64,000 nt of DNA from Capra hircus (GCF_001704415.2 NC_030823.1:72416458-72480457), one strand, 5' to 3'; positions 21,385 to 32,260 are shown, counted from the first letter of the stretch. Numbers and translations: made by a program. The notes: a model not told the origin generated them from the sequence alone.

Positions 21385-21977
21385 CAGTTCAGTTCAGTAG
21401 CTCAGTCGTGTCCGACTCTTTGCGACCCCATGGACTGCAGCACACCAGGCCTCCCTGTCCATCACCAACTCCTGAAGTTTGTTCAAACTCATGTCCATCG
21501 AGTCAGTGATGCCATCCAACCATCTCATCCTCTGTCGTCCCCTTCTCCTCTTGCCTTCAATCTTTCCCAGCATCAGGGTCTTTTCAAATGGGTCAGTTCT
21601 TTACATCAGGTGGCCAAAGAATTGGAGTTTCAGTTTCAGCATCAGTCCTTCCAATGAATATTCAGGACTGATTTCCCTTAGGATTGATTGGTTGGGTCTC
21701 CTTGCAGTCCAAGGGACTCTCAAGAGTCTTCTCCACCACCACAGTTCAGAAGCATCAATTCTTTGGTGTTCAGCTTTATGGTCCAACTCTCACATCTGTA
21801 CATGACTGCTGGGAAACCATAGCTTTGACTAGATGGACCTTTGTTGGCAAGGTGATGTCTCTGTATTTTAATATGCTGTCTAGGTTGGTCATAACTTTTC
21901 TTCCAAGGAGTGAGCGTCTTTTAATTTCACAGCTGCAGTCACCATCTGCAGTGATTTTGGAGCCTGTTTTGGAGGTA
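21385..21977 (-). mobile_element. BovB 3' fragment with 11-bp target duplication
   Basis: Reverse-complement BovB from the ttcag repeat end to the ccatctgcagtgattttgg region of ORF2. Exact flanking duplication actgccctgtt at 21374-21384 and 21978-21988. The landing site adjoins the LTR sequence that follows. Confidence 0.92.
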
Positions 21978-21988
21978 ACTGCCCTGTT

Positions 21989-22219
21989 AACTCACCACAA
22001 ACCAAACAGAATAGTTACATACTCCGTAGCTCTCACCCCGAGTTTTGCCTATTAAAAACACCTGCCCCCGAATCATTGGGGTGTTTGGTTTTATTTTGGC
22101 CACGAGCCACCCATTTTCTTTGCTTGATCCTGCAATAAACCTTTCTCTACTCCAAACTCTTGACATTTCGGTTTGTTTGGCCTCACTGTGCCTCCAGCAT
22201 GGGGAACTTGCATTTGACA
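21989..22219 (+). mobile_element. ERV LTR 3' portion
   Basis: Gammaretrovirus-like R/U5 features: AATAAA at 22134-22139, then ttctctactccaaactcttg, acatttcggtttgtttggcc, and a CA end near 22218. The LTR may extend left of the BovB insertion. No viral coding region follows directly. Confidence 0.55.
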
Positions 22220-22399
22220 ACAGGCTGTGGCCCCTCTACCACAGAATCACTCCATTATCTAATGAACTGAATCTCTAAGGGATGTCAAGCAGGAATCCGC
22301 CCTTTTAACGAACTCACTAAGATGGCAGATACTTATGTACTTACATACTAAGTTTTGAGAAACACTCAAGAAATCTCAGTCTCTAAAAATATAAGCAAT

Positions 22400-22462
22400 A
22401 TAACCACACCAAGCTCACACAAGCAGTAAGGGTTGGAAGTAGGATTCAGTCCCTGTTCTGGC
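22400..22462 (-). mobile_element. MIR fragment
   Basis: Short reverse-complement MIR end: agctcacacaagcagtaagg, then ttggaagtaggattcag. Confidence 0.4.
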
Positions 22463-22565
22463 TGGCAACGCTCGGGCGGAAAAGAGCTAGATAGTCAAAG
22501 GCTCCCACAAAGAGTTCTAGACTTTCTGCTGTTGGCTAAAAAAATATAGTCACAACCTGAAAGTA

Positions 22566-23070
22566 GAGAGTTATTGTATTTGGTGGGAATGTTTAGGACT
22601 TTGCGTCCAGGAGACAGCATTTCAGTAGCTCTAAGAAAAGGGCTCCAAGGAGGCAGGAGGGGAAGTCAGGCTATATACAAGCTTGCAACAAAGGGCACAG
22701 TCAGTCAGAACAGCAAAGATCAGGTTATTAAGTTGAGGAATTTAGCATTCTATGTATGGGAAGATGCAAGCCTCTGGGCTCCCTGAATTCATTTCTTTCA
22801 TTTGCATCTCAGCTATCTGAGGTCAGTTGTTCACCTAGTTTTTTGTATTCCCCCAGCTCCTCAGCAATCAGATCGAAGTTTGGGGAGCCCTCATTCACAT
22901 TTGGAGGCCAGAAATCACTGATGGCTGTGACGTTGCTTGTTTGTTACCATGGCAGGAGGTTTTTTCATTTTATGCTAGCACCATCAGCCCACTCATCCTA
23001 GAGGACTCTTTACACGCTAACCCTAGCATTGCCACTCAACCCTCAAATTCTGGTCTTAGTCCGGTGATAA
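22566..23070. mobile_element. probable ERV/LTR-derived sequence
   Basis: The texture (caggagacagcatttcagta, ggctccaaggaggcagg, gggaagatgcaagcctctgg) resembles dispersed ruminant endogenous-retrovirus sequence. I cannot name the family or orientation with certainty, and no viral protein motif is readable. Confidence 0.3.
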
Positions 23071-23079
23071 ATATTTTCC

Positions 23080-23200
23080 CTTTTTTTGGCTGTCCTGGTT
23101 TCAGGTGGTCTCAGGCTACAGCAACTTGGAGCAGACTGGGGTCTCTGAGCCAAGGCAGTGAGAGCTCTGAATCTTAACCGCTAGGCCACCAGAGACCAGG
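23080..23200 (-). mobile_element. tRNA-Glu-type SINE (CHR-2-like) fragment
   Basis: The stretch gaatcttaaccgctaggcca then ccagagacca is the reverse complement of a tRNA-Glu-derived SINE head. It is not a tRNA gene: the body is SINE-like and diverged. Confidence 0.55.
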
Positions 23201-23224
23201 GGCCAGTGGCAAGGCCCTGGCCGG

Positions 23225-23640
23225 TCAGCTGTGGATAAATGAATTTCCATGCAGAGACAAAAGGAGTGCAACAAGTAATGAGTTTATTAGGAGGAGAAGA
23301 ATAGTGGGGATAGACACACAGGTGGGCTGAGAGAGAGCTGTGCCCTCCTGGTCGTTTGGAGACAGGAGATAGGAGGGCTCCAGGCCAGGCATTTACAACT
23401 GGGCTCCTGTTCACGCCCTCTCGGGTGAGAAGATGAACTCCCCGTTGGACATTTATCATCAGCCATCTGTTTACATTTTTGGAAGCAAGAGAAAAAAGGA
23501 CCCCAGGACCACATATCTATAATCAAACTCCTGTCTATATTTTGAAATCGACATTTTGATATAAAAACCAACAACAGGAGTAAAGGTGAATAATGGACTT
23601 TGGGCATTTTCATATAGAGTGAGACTAAACTTTGCTAAAA
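23225..23640 (-). mobile_element. ERV LTR, minus strand
   Basis: On the minus strand the sequence gives AATAAA (plus-strand TTTATT at 23283-23288) followed by an actcattacttgttgcactc stretch, typical of an LTR R/U5. The upstream part is U3-like. Edges are approximate. Confidence 0.45.
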
Positions 23641-24010
23641 GATCAAGAGGTCACATACTTCCTATCCTTGGGGCAAGGGAGGCACTATACACGTGCAAAA
23701 GCCTTCAGGAGGTCAAAATGACAGGAGATGCCAAACCATAGTGAGTCTGGCTCTCCCCTCCCAGAAGCCTTTATGGGGGGATCCATCTGTTTAGCCATGG
23801 GACCAAAACAATATGATTCACCAAAAAGAAGACAAAACCCCAGGATTTAAACTTCCCAATGATGATATTCTCGCTCTGAGTTCATCCATGTATCTTTCTG
23901 CATGTCCTTTTCTTTTCCAATAAAATTTTTGCTTTTCTCTTTATCTTCTGCCTCCTCACTTGAATTCTTTCTTGACAAGGTGGGCGAGAACTGGGGACTA
24001 TAGCCCTAAC
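23641..24010 (+). mobile_element. ERV LTR, plus strand
   Basis: AATAAA at 23919-23924, a T-rich segment, then ctcacttgaattctttcttg and acaaggtgggcgagaac are characteristic of an LTR 3' end. It lies next to the opposite-strand LTR. Confidence 0.45.
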
Positions 24011-24013
24011 TGC

Positions 24014-24060
24014 TTGCCCTTGTGGTCCAATGATTAGGACTCTGGTCTGGGAACAAAATC
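24014..24060 (+). mobile_element. CHR-2-like SINE head fragment
   Basis: gcccttgtggtccaatgatt then aggactctggtctggg resembles a tRNA-Glu-derived SINE head. Very short. Confidence 0.4.
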
Positions 24061-24111
24061 TTCTTCCAACTACTGTTCACTGCCTCTTGCAAGCTGCTGC
24101 TTACTGGTAAT

Positions 24112-24310
24112 GTAAAGTGTTAGCTGCTCGGTCGTGTCCAACTCTTTGTGATCCCATGGACTGTAGCCCCTCAGGCTCCTCTGTCCATGGAATTCTTGAG
24201 GCAAAAATACTGAAGTGGGTAGCCATTCCCTTCTCCAGGGGATCTTCCCGACCCCGGGATCGAACCCCCCTCTCCTGCGTGGCAGGGGATACTTTCCCGT
24301 CTGAACCACA
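24112..24310 (-). mobile_element. Bov-tA SINE
   Basis: Reverse-complement Bov-tA with gtcgtgtccaactctttgtg, the gatcgaacccccctctcctg B-box region and a degraded head. Confidence 0.85.
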
Positions 24311-24339
24311 GCTGCCTGCATTCGAAAACAGTTTGAGAC

Positions 24340-24770
24340 ATTCATATGGAACATTTCTTCCAGGTTTCCTTTGGCCAGTTATCTTGTTTCACCTAATCCT
24401 GAGTCTGTATGTGGTATATCTCAGGGTCTTCCTACATGCATGAGTATCTCTCAGCCAAGATGGATTCTAGTCAAGAGGCCTGTGGGTAGGTTGACATCAC
24501 CTATTACGGGGTGGCGCCCCCTCCCATTCTGACTTCCAAGAAACCTTTCTGTGCGTGTGGAGTCAGAAAGGTCTCCTTGACTTTGAGAATGGGGAATATG
24601 TGCTGTCTTTAATCTCTTATCTGAGCAAGGCTCTGCTTCTCCGTTCTGCTGTTGTGGAGCATCTGTCCACCGGGGATGGACTCCAGCTGCTCAGCCTGGG
24701 ACCCAGCAGTCTTCTGTCCCAGTCCTACATCTCATCGCCTTTCTCATATTTGGAGAATTCTTGACCCTAA
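24340..24770. mobile_element. possible ERV-derived sequence
   Basis: The pattern aggtttcctttggccagtta, tgagaatggggaatatgtg and ggatggactccagctgctc resembles a repeated ruminant sequence that I associate with ERVs. Assignment is from memory only and unverified. Confidence 0.28.
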
Positions 24771-25053
24771 AATTCTTACTGAAAAAAACAGATCATGACT
24801 CTGCTACAAAGTTTAAATACTCAATTTCCAGTCTTCTATAGTTAGAAGTGAGATACATGACATAAAGTGGGATAAATGACATAAAGCCACCTGGACTTTG
24901 CTTGGGAGCTAGTTTCTAAGGGCAGCGGAGGGGAGGGCTGGTGTCCTGTGCCAGTACAGATGTTGGGAGTGTGGCCCTTAGTTTCTGTGTTCAGCAGTAG
25001 CTGTTCAAGACTGCTCACTGTGGTTCTGTGGATTGAATTTGGCTATGGGTCTT

Positions 25054-25508
25054 GTTGGTTTTTCCAGTAGTCATGTATGGATGTGAGAGTTGGACTATAA
25101 AGAAAGCTGAGTGCCGAAGAAGTGATGCTTTTGAACTGTGGTGTTGGAGAAGACTCTTGAGAGTCCCTTAGACTGCAAGGAGATCCAGCAAGTCTATCCT
25201 AAAGGAGATTGGTCCTGAACATTCATTGGAAAGACTGGTGTTGAAGCTGGAACTCCTATATTTTGGCCACCTTGACGCAAAGAGCTGACTCATTTGCAAA
25301 GACCTTGATGCTGGGAAAGAGTGAAGGCCGGAGGAGAAGGGGAGGACAGAGGATGAGATGGTTGGATGGCATCACCGACTCGATGGGCATGAGTTTGAGT
25401 AAACTCCAGGAACTGGTGATAGACAGGGAGGTTTGGCGTGCTGCAGTCCATGGGGTTGCAAAGAGTCAGACACGACTGAACGACTGAACTGAAAGAACTG
25501 AACTGAAC
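25054..25508 (+). mobile_element. BovB 3' fragment
   Basis: Plus-strand BovB from the tttttccagtagtcatgtat region to the gaactgaactgaac end. It forms an inverted pair with the minus-strand BovB starting at 25598. Confidence 0.88.
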
Positions 25509-25597
25509 GAGGCTTGTTATGTAGCTTCTCTCATTTCTGGCAGTTCTAAAAATGACCCATCATTCTCCTAATAAATTACTTTTCTATTCAGACTAAT

Positions 25598-26036
25598 CAG
25601 TTCAGTTCAGTTCAGTTCAGTCACTCAGCCGTGTCTGACTCTTTGCAACCCCATGAATTGCAGCATGCCAGGCCTCCCTGTCCATTACCAACTCCCAGAG
25701 TTCACTCAGACTCACGTCCATCAAGTCAGTGATGCCATCCAGCCATCTCATCCTCTGTCATCCCCTTCTCCTCCTGCCCCCAATCCCTCCCAGCATCAGA
25801 GTCTTTTCCAATGAGTCAACTCTTTGCATGAGGTGGCCAAAGTACTGGAACTTCAGCTTCAGCATCATTTCTTCCAAAGAACACCCAGGGCTGATCTTCT
25901 TGACTGGTTGGATCTCCTTGCAGTCCAAGGGACTCTCGAGAGTCTTCTCCAACACCACAGTTCAAAAGCATCAATTCTTCGATGCTCAGCATTCTTCACA
26001 GTCCAACTCTCACATCCATACATGACCACTGGAAAA
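25598..26036 (-). mobile_element. BovB 3' fragment with 12-bp target duplication
   Basis: Reverse-complement BovB from ttcag repeats to ccatacatgaccactgg. Exact duplication attcagactaat at 25586-25597 and 26046-26057. Between the BovB 5' end and the right duplication lie nine bases, attagtctg (26037-26045), that are the reverse complement of part of the target. Confidence 0.92.
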
Positions 26037-26057
26037 ATTAGTCTGATTCAGACTAAT

Positions 26058-26840
26058 AAAAAGGTATCACATTTCTGATAGGAAAAAGAAACCACTCTAG
26101 GCTTTTCACCTAAGGGTATTTAACATCAGGAACTAAATACAGAGTAATGGAGAAACAAAAAACCAAACAAGGAATGTCGAGGTGACCCAAAGGTGAGCAG
26201 CTGCAGAAAGGTGCTGCCTCTCCTAGGAACGGAGTCACAGTAGCACACTTTTTCAGATCCCAGAGGCTGAGCTAACCAGTGCGAATTTGAATCAGCCTGT
26301 CTTGTGGGAGGTGAGGCTAAGGAGACACAGCTAGAATCAGAGACATGGCCTGAGGCAAAGCAAGACAGGAAAAAACACCCTGACTTTTCCCTCCTCCTTT
26401 CCTCCAGGCACTACTGGCAGAACTTACCCGGAGGCCAGCTGCAAGGGAGCCTTGTCAATCCCTGCCAAACAGGACGGAGCAAGGGGAGGGCAGAGGATGG
26501 ATATAGGAGATAACACACAAATGTCAAGTTTGCTGAGTTCATCTCTGTTGCGTTCAAATAAAAGTGTTGCTGATAAGATGCTAAGCGAACATCTCCAAGT
26601 GAAATACAAAAATACACTGGATATTAAAATCTACAGGGTGAGTATTTCTTACGTTGAATGTTCTCCCAGCAGGAAAGCTATAGGTACATAGTGTCACCCC
26701 AGACTTTATTCAGTACTGTGAGCAGCCATGTCCATTCATTTTACTGTTCACACTCCCGGGCTCTGCCTTTTCTCTTTCAGTCTGGAACCCTGGGGCAGTC
26801 TCTATTGTGACAGAGAACCAGTGATGGCCACGGGCATGCC
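26058..26840. other. unassigned sequence
   Basis: No recognised repeat or exon. Confidence 0.35.
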
Positions 26841-27061
26841 CGTGTGTGTTCAGTTGCTTTAGTCGTGTCCGACTCTATGCGACCCTACGGACTGCAGCCA
26901 GACAGACTCCTCTGTCCACGGGGATTCTCTAGGCAAGAATACTAGTGCGGGTTGCCATGCTCTCCTCCAGGGGGTCGTCCTAACCCAGGGATCGACCCTG
27001 TGTCTCTTATGTCCCCTGCATTGGCAGGTGGGTTCTTTACCACTAGCACCACGTGGGAACC
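26841..27061 (-). mobile_element. Bov-tA SINE
   Basis: Reverse-complement Bov-tA: ttagtcgtgtccgactctat, then gggatcgaccctgtgtctc B-box region and a degraded head ending gcaccacgtgggaacc. Confidence 0.85.
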
Positions 27062-27614
27062 ACTTCTCTTCTCAAATATCCAAGTTTCCAGTCTTTTCTA
27101 GACTTCTAAGCTTCTTGGCCCTGTGGTTTTTCCCATTAAGTGGTTGGAGTGCCATAGCTCATGAGAATGAGTTAAGCCAGTAGGTCATCAGGGAGTGGCT
27201 ATACAGCCCGTGGAGGAGTGGCCCAGGGCTGGAAGAGGCTCCAAAGAGCTGTCTGTGGTTTCACTTAGGGCGACCCCAGCCCCAGGGGGAGACGGCAAAG
27301 GCCTGCCCTCAGGTAGAACCATACAATAACGGTAATATAATTCATGACCCCAAGACCTCAGCTTCCAGGGTTCCTTTTCCTTGTTTTGCTCTGAATAAGA
27401 TTTTGATTTGCCCTGAGTCAAAACTGGAGACTGAATTTGATTTTTTTTTTTCCTTTTTGTAGTGGTACCTCCAGTGCTTAACATAGTCCAATATAAGTGT
27501 GATGAGGAAGAAAAAATAATTAATGAATAAATAAGAGAATGAAAGAATGAATAATAGCTCTCCATTGTGTGGCCAAGTGAGATAAATGACTTAAACTTCC
27601 TTTTCTGTGGCTCT
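27062..27614. other. unassigned sequence
   Basis: No recognised repeat. T-run at about 27440-27452; short AT-rich gaatgaataa-like run near 27540. Confidence 0.3.
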
Positions 27615-27626
27615 TCCTAGAGATGA

Positions 27627-27933
27627 TAGAGAAGGCAATGGCACCCCACTCCAGTACTTTTGCCTGGAAAATCCCATGGACGGAGGAGCCTGGTAGGCTG
27701 CAGTCCATGGGGTCGCTAGAGTTAGACATGACTGAGCGACTTCACTTTCCCTTTCCACTTTCATGCATTGGAGAAGGAAATGGCAACCCACTCCAGTGTT
27801 CTTGAGATGAAATATTAGTCGCGCAGTTGTGCCCGACTCTTTGCGACCTCATGGACTGTAGGCTGCCAGGCTCCTCTATCCATGAGATTTTCCAGGCAAG
27901 GATGTTGGAGTAGGTTGCTATTTCCTTCTCCAA
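27627..27933. mobile_element. composite SINE: BOV-A2 (+) joined to A-unit (-)
   Basis: Left part (about 27628-27800) is plus-strand BOV-A2: first monomer, linker and the start of the second. Right part (about 27812-27933) is a minus-strand A-unit monomer. The exact 12-base duplication tcctagagatga flanks the whole unit at 27615-27626 and 27934-27945. Confidence 0.8.
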
Positions 27934-27945
27934 TCCTAGAGATGA

Positions 27946-29220
27946 GTGTGTATATTTTATGACATTTGCCGCTGTAGAAAGGAAGAAGATGAGAAGGCCA
28001 GAAGCTTAGAGGCTTCAAAATGCAGAAAAGGCAAGGAGATGGCTCTTTCTCTTTGCTACTCCAAAGGGATGGCTCAGTGGCCAAAGATGGCACTGTGTTA
28101 ACTTGAGTCTGCCTTTCTGCCTTTGACTTGTATTTCTCCATTCAAAGTAGCAGCCAGGTCAAGCTGCTGTGAGAAATTTCCTTGGGGATACATGCAAGCC
28201 TGTGGTTCTCCCTTCTAAGGTAAGAATTTTTATGATGGGGGAAGAAATGGGGAGTTTTTACTCTGAAAGTCGAACTCGGTTTTCAATATGGCAAAAAAAA
28301 AAAAAAAAAAAAAGCAAGGGGAGACACTAGTTCCCAAACTCTGCTTGTTTTATGAGACTTTTCACTGTGAGTAACTGTTTGATGACAGAGGATTCTAGAG
28401 TTCCAAAGATTGGAAATGGCTAGGTCTCTATGGACTGACTTCCTCTGACTCCACTTTCTTCTCCATGAAAGCCTGCCTTCGCACACATGCCCCGACACAC
28501 AGAGACACACAGAGACACACACATGTGCATGCATACGTACACACTGGTGTTCCCCCGTCAGCCCCAAGACTGCCTTCCTGCTGTTAATTTGTGATTCTTC
28601 TTGCCTGGTGTCTGTTTTGGCTGATGCTGAAGTGGCTGTCTCCCTCTGGAGATCTTGGGAAGCTCCAGGAAGTTGGAAAAGATCAGGACACGGGGTCTGA
28701 AAAATAACAGTGGATAACATCTGGTTGGATGAATAATAGGTACAGAGGGATGTCTTGCAGCTTGCCAGAGACCAGGACCATATGCTCCTTAAGGGAAAGT
28801 GTCATCACATCTCCTGGGTGACTCATTTTCTTCTCAGTAGGAAGTGAATGAACACAAGACCTCCCTGGAACTGGCTTTCTGGAAAAAAGCTATTTTTGAC
28901 CATCACCCAGGTTCTCAGCTTTAAAATTGAGAGTCCCTGGAGCCACAGTCATAGAGGTGAGTAATAACATGGAAACCACCCGGGATTCCCAGGAGCCCGT
29001 CTAGCTGACCTCTCTTACTGGAGTCCACTATTAACCCCAGTGAATGGCTGGATCATTTTCCAGGAGGCAGTTCAGGCCCCATTAACAGCTTTAGGGCTGT
29101 TCATTAGAGATCTAGTCAGAAAGAAGGTGCATATTTGGGGGTAATTCTTTAAATACAGAAATGTTCCTCCCTGTTTCTCATGCTTTATGTGCAGGAGTTG
29201 TGTGTGTTTCTTTCCTTCAC
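27946..29220. other. unassigned sequence with a poly(A) run and CA-rich patch
   Basis: A homopolymer of 21 A lies at 28293-28313 with no recognised element upstream. A CA/GA-rich patch lies at about 28480-28545. No exon recognised. Confidence 0.35.
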
Positions 29221-29224
29221 TAGC

Positions 29225-29475
29225 ACCTTTATATTCTACTTCCTCTTCCTTCTGAGACTCATCTCTTTGTCTCAAGTTCTGACTCCTCCTGCTTCTCTGT
29301 TTCATCTCCTGCTTTGGCCTCCTCTGTCCTCTCCACCTCTTGCCCTCCTTCCCACCTTTCTCCTCCTGCTGTTTTTTCTCTTCCTCCTCCTTCTCCCTCC
29401 CTTCTCTTCCCTCTTGTTTTCTCTCTTCCAGTTGCTCAGTCTTTCTCCTCTGCCTGGCTCTTCTTTCCTTATCGA
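29225..29475 (+). repeat. pyrimidine-rich (TCC/CT) tract
   Basis: About 250 bases almost lacking purines in long runs, with many ctcctcc and ttctctt units. It creates spurious low-complexity frames (a Leu/Ser/Phe-rich frame at 29180-29524). Confidence 0.8.
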
Positions 29476-29479
29476 ACTT

Positions 29480-30168
29480 GCTTCAATAGTAACAGTCCCT
29501 GCCCCAGATTCACATTCTACCTAGAACTTCATAATGCGAACTTACTCGGAAATAAGATTGTCCTAAGTGAAGGCAATGGCACCCCACTCCAGTACTCTTG
29601 CCTGGAAAATCCCATGGACGGAAGAGCCATGGGGTTGCCAAGAGTAGGACACGACTGAGCGACTTCACTTTCACTTTTCACTTTCATGCACTGGAGAAGG
29701 CAATGGTATCCCACTCCAGTACTCTTGTCTGGAGAATCCCAGGGACGGGGGAGCCTGGCGGGCTGCCGTCTATGGGGTCGGATATGACTGAAGCGACTTA
29801 GCAGCAGCAGCAGCAGCAAGTGAAGTTAGCTAAGTTACAATGAGACCATACAGGAGAAGGGTGGACCCTTGGTCCCATATGATGCTGTCTCGGTAAGGAG
29901 AGGAGAGGCTCTGAAACAGACAAGCCCAGGGAGGGCCTGTGCGGCGATGGAGGCACACTCAGGAGATGATGCATCTCCTAGCCAAGAAACGCCAGGGACA
30001 GCTGGCCACAGCCGGAAGCCAGGGAGAGGCAAGGGAGGGCTCCTCCCTCCCCTTCAAAAAGCATGGCCCCGCCTGCGCCCTGACTTTGTATCTCTAGCCT
30101 CCAGAATTGTGGGAGAGTATGTTGTTTGAAGCCATTCTGTTTGTAGAACTAGGAAACTAATACATTTA
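29480..30168 (+). mobile_element. MaLR-type LTR interrupted by BOV-A2
   Basis: Plus-strand MaLR: an aacttactcggaaataaga segment before the SINE, then gccaagaaacgccagggaca, cctccagaattgtgggagag and ctaggaaactaatac at the end. The 5' edge is approximate. Confidence 0.55.
29571..29817 (+). mobile_element. BOV-A2 SINE, two monomers, in a MaLR
   Basis: Dimeric BOV-A2 with both A-units, the ttcactttcacttttcactt linker and a cag tail (about 29802-29818). The first monomer lacks a short internal piece. The flank aagtgaag at 29565-29572 and 29818-29825 is the likely target duplication. Confidence 0.88.
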
Positions 30169-30424
30169 TCTCTATGTTCTGGACTCCTTCTTTCCCCATT
30201 CACAGCCTCATTTATTTCAGACCCAGGCTATTAACCTCATCCACTGCATTCCTGGTATCAGCTGGCTCTTTCTCTCTGAGGGCAAAGCTCACCTCTGCTA
30301 GACTCACAGCTCAGCAGCTCTGTGGCTTGCTTCTCTTCTCAGAAGTGTCAGGGTTTGTAAATATTTCATGAAGGGAACCTCCTTTGACCTGATCTTCCCA
30401 AGTGAGTATGCTTTCTTCAAAAAG
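30169..30424. other. unassigned sequence
   Basis: No recognised element. Confidence 0.3.
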
Positions 30425-30525
30425 ACAGAAAGATTCAAGAATCTGAGTTTTAAATCTCCACATGGCCTTGGGGCAAGTATCTTAACCGCTCTGTGCTCCA
30501 ATGTCTTCATCAATAAATTAAGAAA
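30425..30525 (+). mobile_element. MIR fragment
   Basis: MIR core pieces: ggggcaagtatcttaaccgc, then gtgctccaatgtcttcatc. Confidence 0.55.
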
Positions 30526-30654
30526 ACCATTTTGGTCTCGTCTGCCTCTGGAGAATGTTCTTAACAGGAAAGAACCTTCAATAGTACAGTGGAGGATGCT
30601 GTGCGTGTTTTATAGCCCTTTATTGTCCAGACTTAGGATGCTGGGATGAAATAA

Positions 30655-30842
30655 ATATTTATTGAATATTCGGAAGGTGATAGGGACTTTAAAAAATGCT
30701 ATTACATCAAACCTTCAAAGTAACTTGCAGATGGGTGATTCCCATTTTTAAGTGAGGAAAAAACAGACTTGAAGTGTAGTGAAGGAATGTCACATGCTAA
30801 GAAATGGTCTTAATTAAACCCAGATATTCTGACGTCTAATTC
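30655..30842 (-). mobile_element. MIR fragment
   Basis: Reverse-complement MIR from aatatttattgaatattc through aagtaacttgcagatgg to a diverged core. Confidence 0.4.
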
Positions 30843-31439
30843 AAAGGTTATTCTCACACTACACTGTGACCCTCTGATGTGTTGATTACTTTTTAATGAC
30901 ATATTTCCTTTCCACCTTGAAGTATTTCTCCGGTTTCTCAGGAGAAGAGAGTAATCCAATAGAATCTGGTCCCTTTCATAAGATTTTTTTCAGAAATCAA
31001 AAAAGAAACATTTTGGTGGAATAATTGATGAGAGCAGATAAGAATCTATAGGGAGGTGAAGGATGTGGGGTGTTTGTAATATTGAAGTTGTAAAGCTTTG
31101 GAGGGGATACAAGAAAGGCTGCTTCCAGAAAGGAGGGTTATATTCAAGAGTCGCCGTGGGCTAGAGAATGTGCGAGTCTGCCGTGGAGGCAGTTTGGAGA
31201 TGAATTTATCTGCATTGTGTGTGTGAGAGAGAGAGAGACTGAGAGACATATAATTTCTTTATTTCTTAGGCATCTTCGATTTCTCTACTCTCTACACATC
31301 TTCCTGTTGCTGAGTCTCTCCTTTCTTTCCAGAGCCATGGAAATGCCAGCTCCTTCTTTAGATGGCTATCTGACAGCTGCTTCGCTGCTGAGGGAGCGGA
31401 TCCTTTTTCTTCCCTTCTTGAGGTCCCAGTTGTAGCTTC
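30843..31439. other. unassigned sequence with short TG/GA run
   Basis: A tgtgtg/gagaga run lies at about 31214-31246. No gene recognised. Confidence 0.35.
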
Positions 31440-31720
31440 CATTTCCCCATTTTGAATGTGATTAGGGTGAAGAAAAGCTCATAAAAAAGAAAAAATCAAG
31501 CCACCTGATAATTACAGCCAGTGATTTGTTTATCTGTAAGAAGCCCACATTGGAGAAGCATTAGTCACTCTGAGGACGCCCGCATAGGCAGATGCCTCAC
31601 TTATACTGAAGCATATTATCTGCTGTGATATTTATGACGGAGTGAGTTTGCCAGCTATCGCCTATCAGGTCATAAACATCTTACTCAGGCTTGAAAAATG
31701 GCTTTAATATGGTCTTATTG
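31440..31720. other. unique AT-rich block, candidate conserved element
   Basis: Repeat-free; contains ccacctgataattacagcc (about 31501), an E-box-like plus homeodomain-like pair, and a long A-rich run. No exon was recognised. Function is only inferred from texture. Confidence 0.3.
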
Positions 31721-31839
31721 GAAGATTGGGTGGATGGGCAGTATGTGACTTCCCGCTTCTACACCTCCTGGGAATGGGGTGTGCAGCGTTGTGTCCCAGG
31801 GCGGGGAGCTGTGTTCCTTTGCCTCATTTCCTCAGTCCA

Positions 31840-31945
31840 GTGAAATCACAAGGTCTTGGGTACAGAATCCATATCTTGTTCATCTTTGTATCTGCTGGGC
31901 CTGGCACATGGCTGTGCATCAACGAATTTGTAAAATGGAAGAAGA
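31840..31945 (+). mobile_element. L2 tail fragment
   Basis: Plus-strand L2 3' motif: atccatatcttgttcatctt, then gtatctgctgggcctggcac. Confidence 0.5.
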
Positions 31946-32049
31946 TGAGCTGATTCACCTACAAAGATGTCTAGATTCGAGGATCACGATCTCATGAATT
32001 CCTGGGGAGAAATAGAAGAAATACTTAGCATCAGGGCTAAGGGCTCTTG

Positions 32050-32260
32050 AACTTGTTTATTTGTTTATTCACTTGTTCAATCATGCGCTTGCTTACTTGT
32101 CCAACAAATGCTTATCCAGAGCTGTTGTGGGCAGGGCGCTGCAGGGGCTGAAAGGATGAATAAGAAATGCCTTCCACCTTCAAGGAACTTACAGTCTAGA
32201 ACTGAATGTAAGAGAGAAAGAGATGGTACAAAGAAGAAAATAGAGACATAAACATCCTGT
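32050..32260 (-). mobile_element. L2 fragment
   Basis: Reverse-complement L2: caacaaatgcttatccagag, then caaggaacttacagtctag. Confidence 0.55.

Noticed and set aside
28293..28313. Poly(A) run as the tail of a processed pseudogene
   Set aside because: The upstream few hundred bases show no recognisable mRNA or transposon sequence.
29180..29524. Leu/Phe-rich frame that looks like membrane segments
   Set aside because: Product of the pyrimidine tract; low-complexity artefact.
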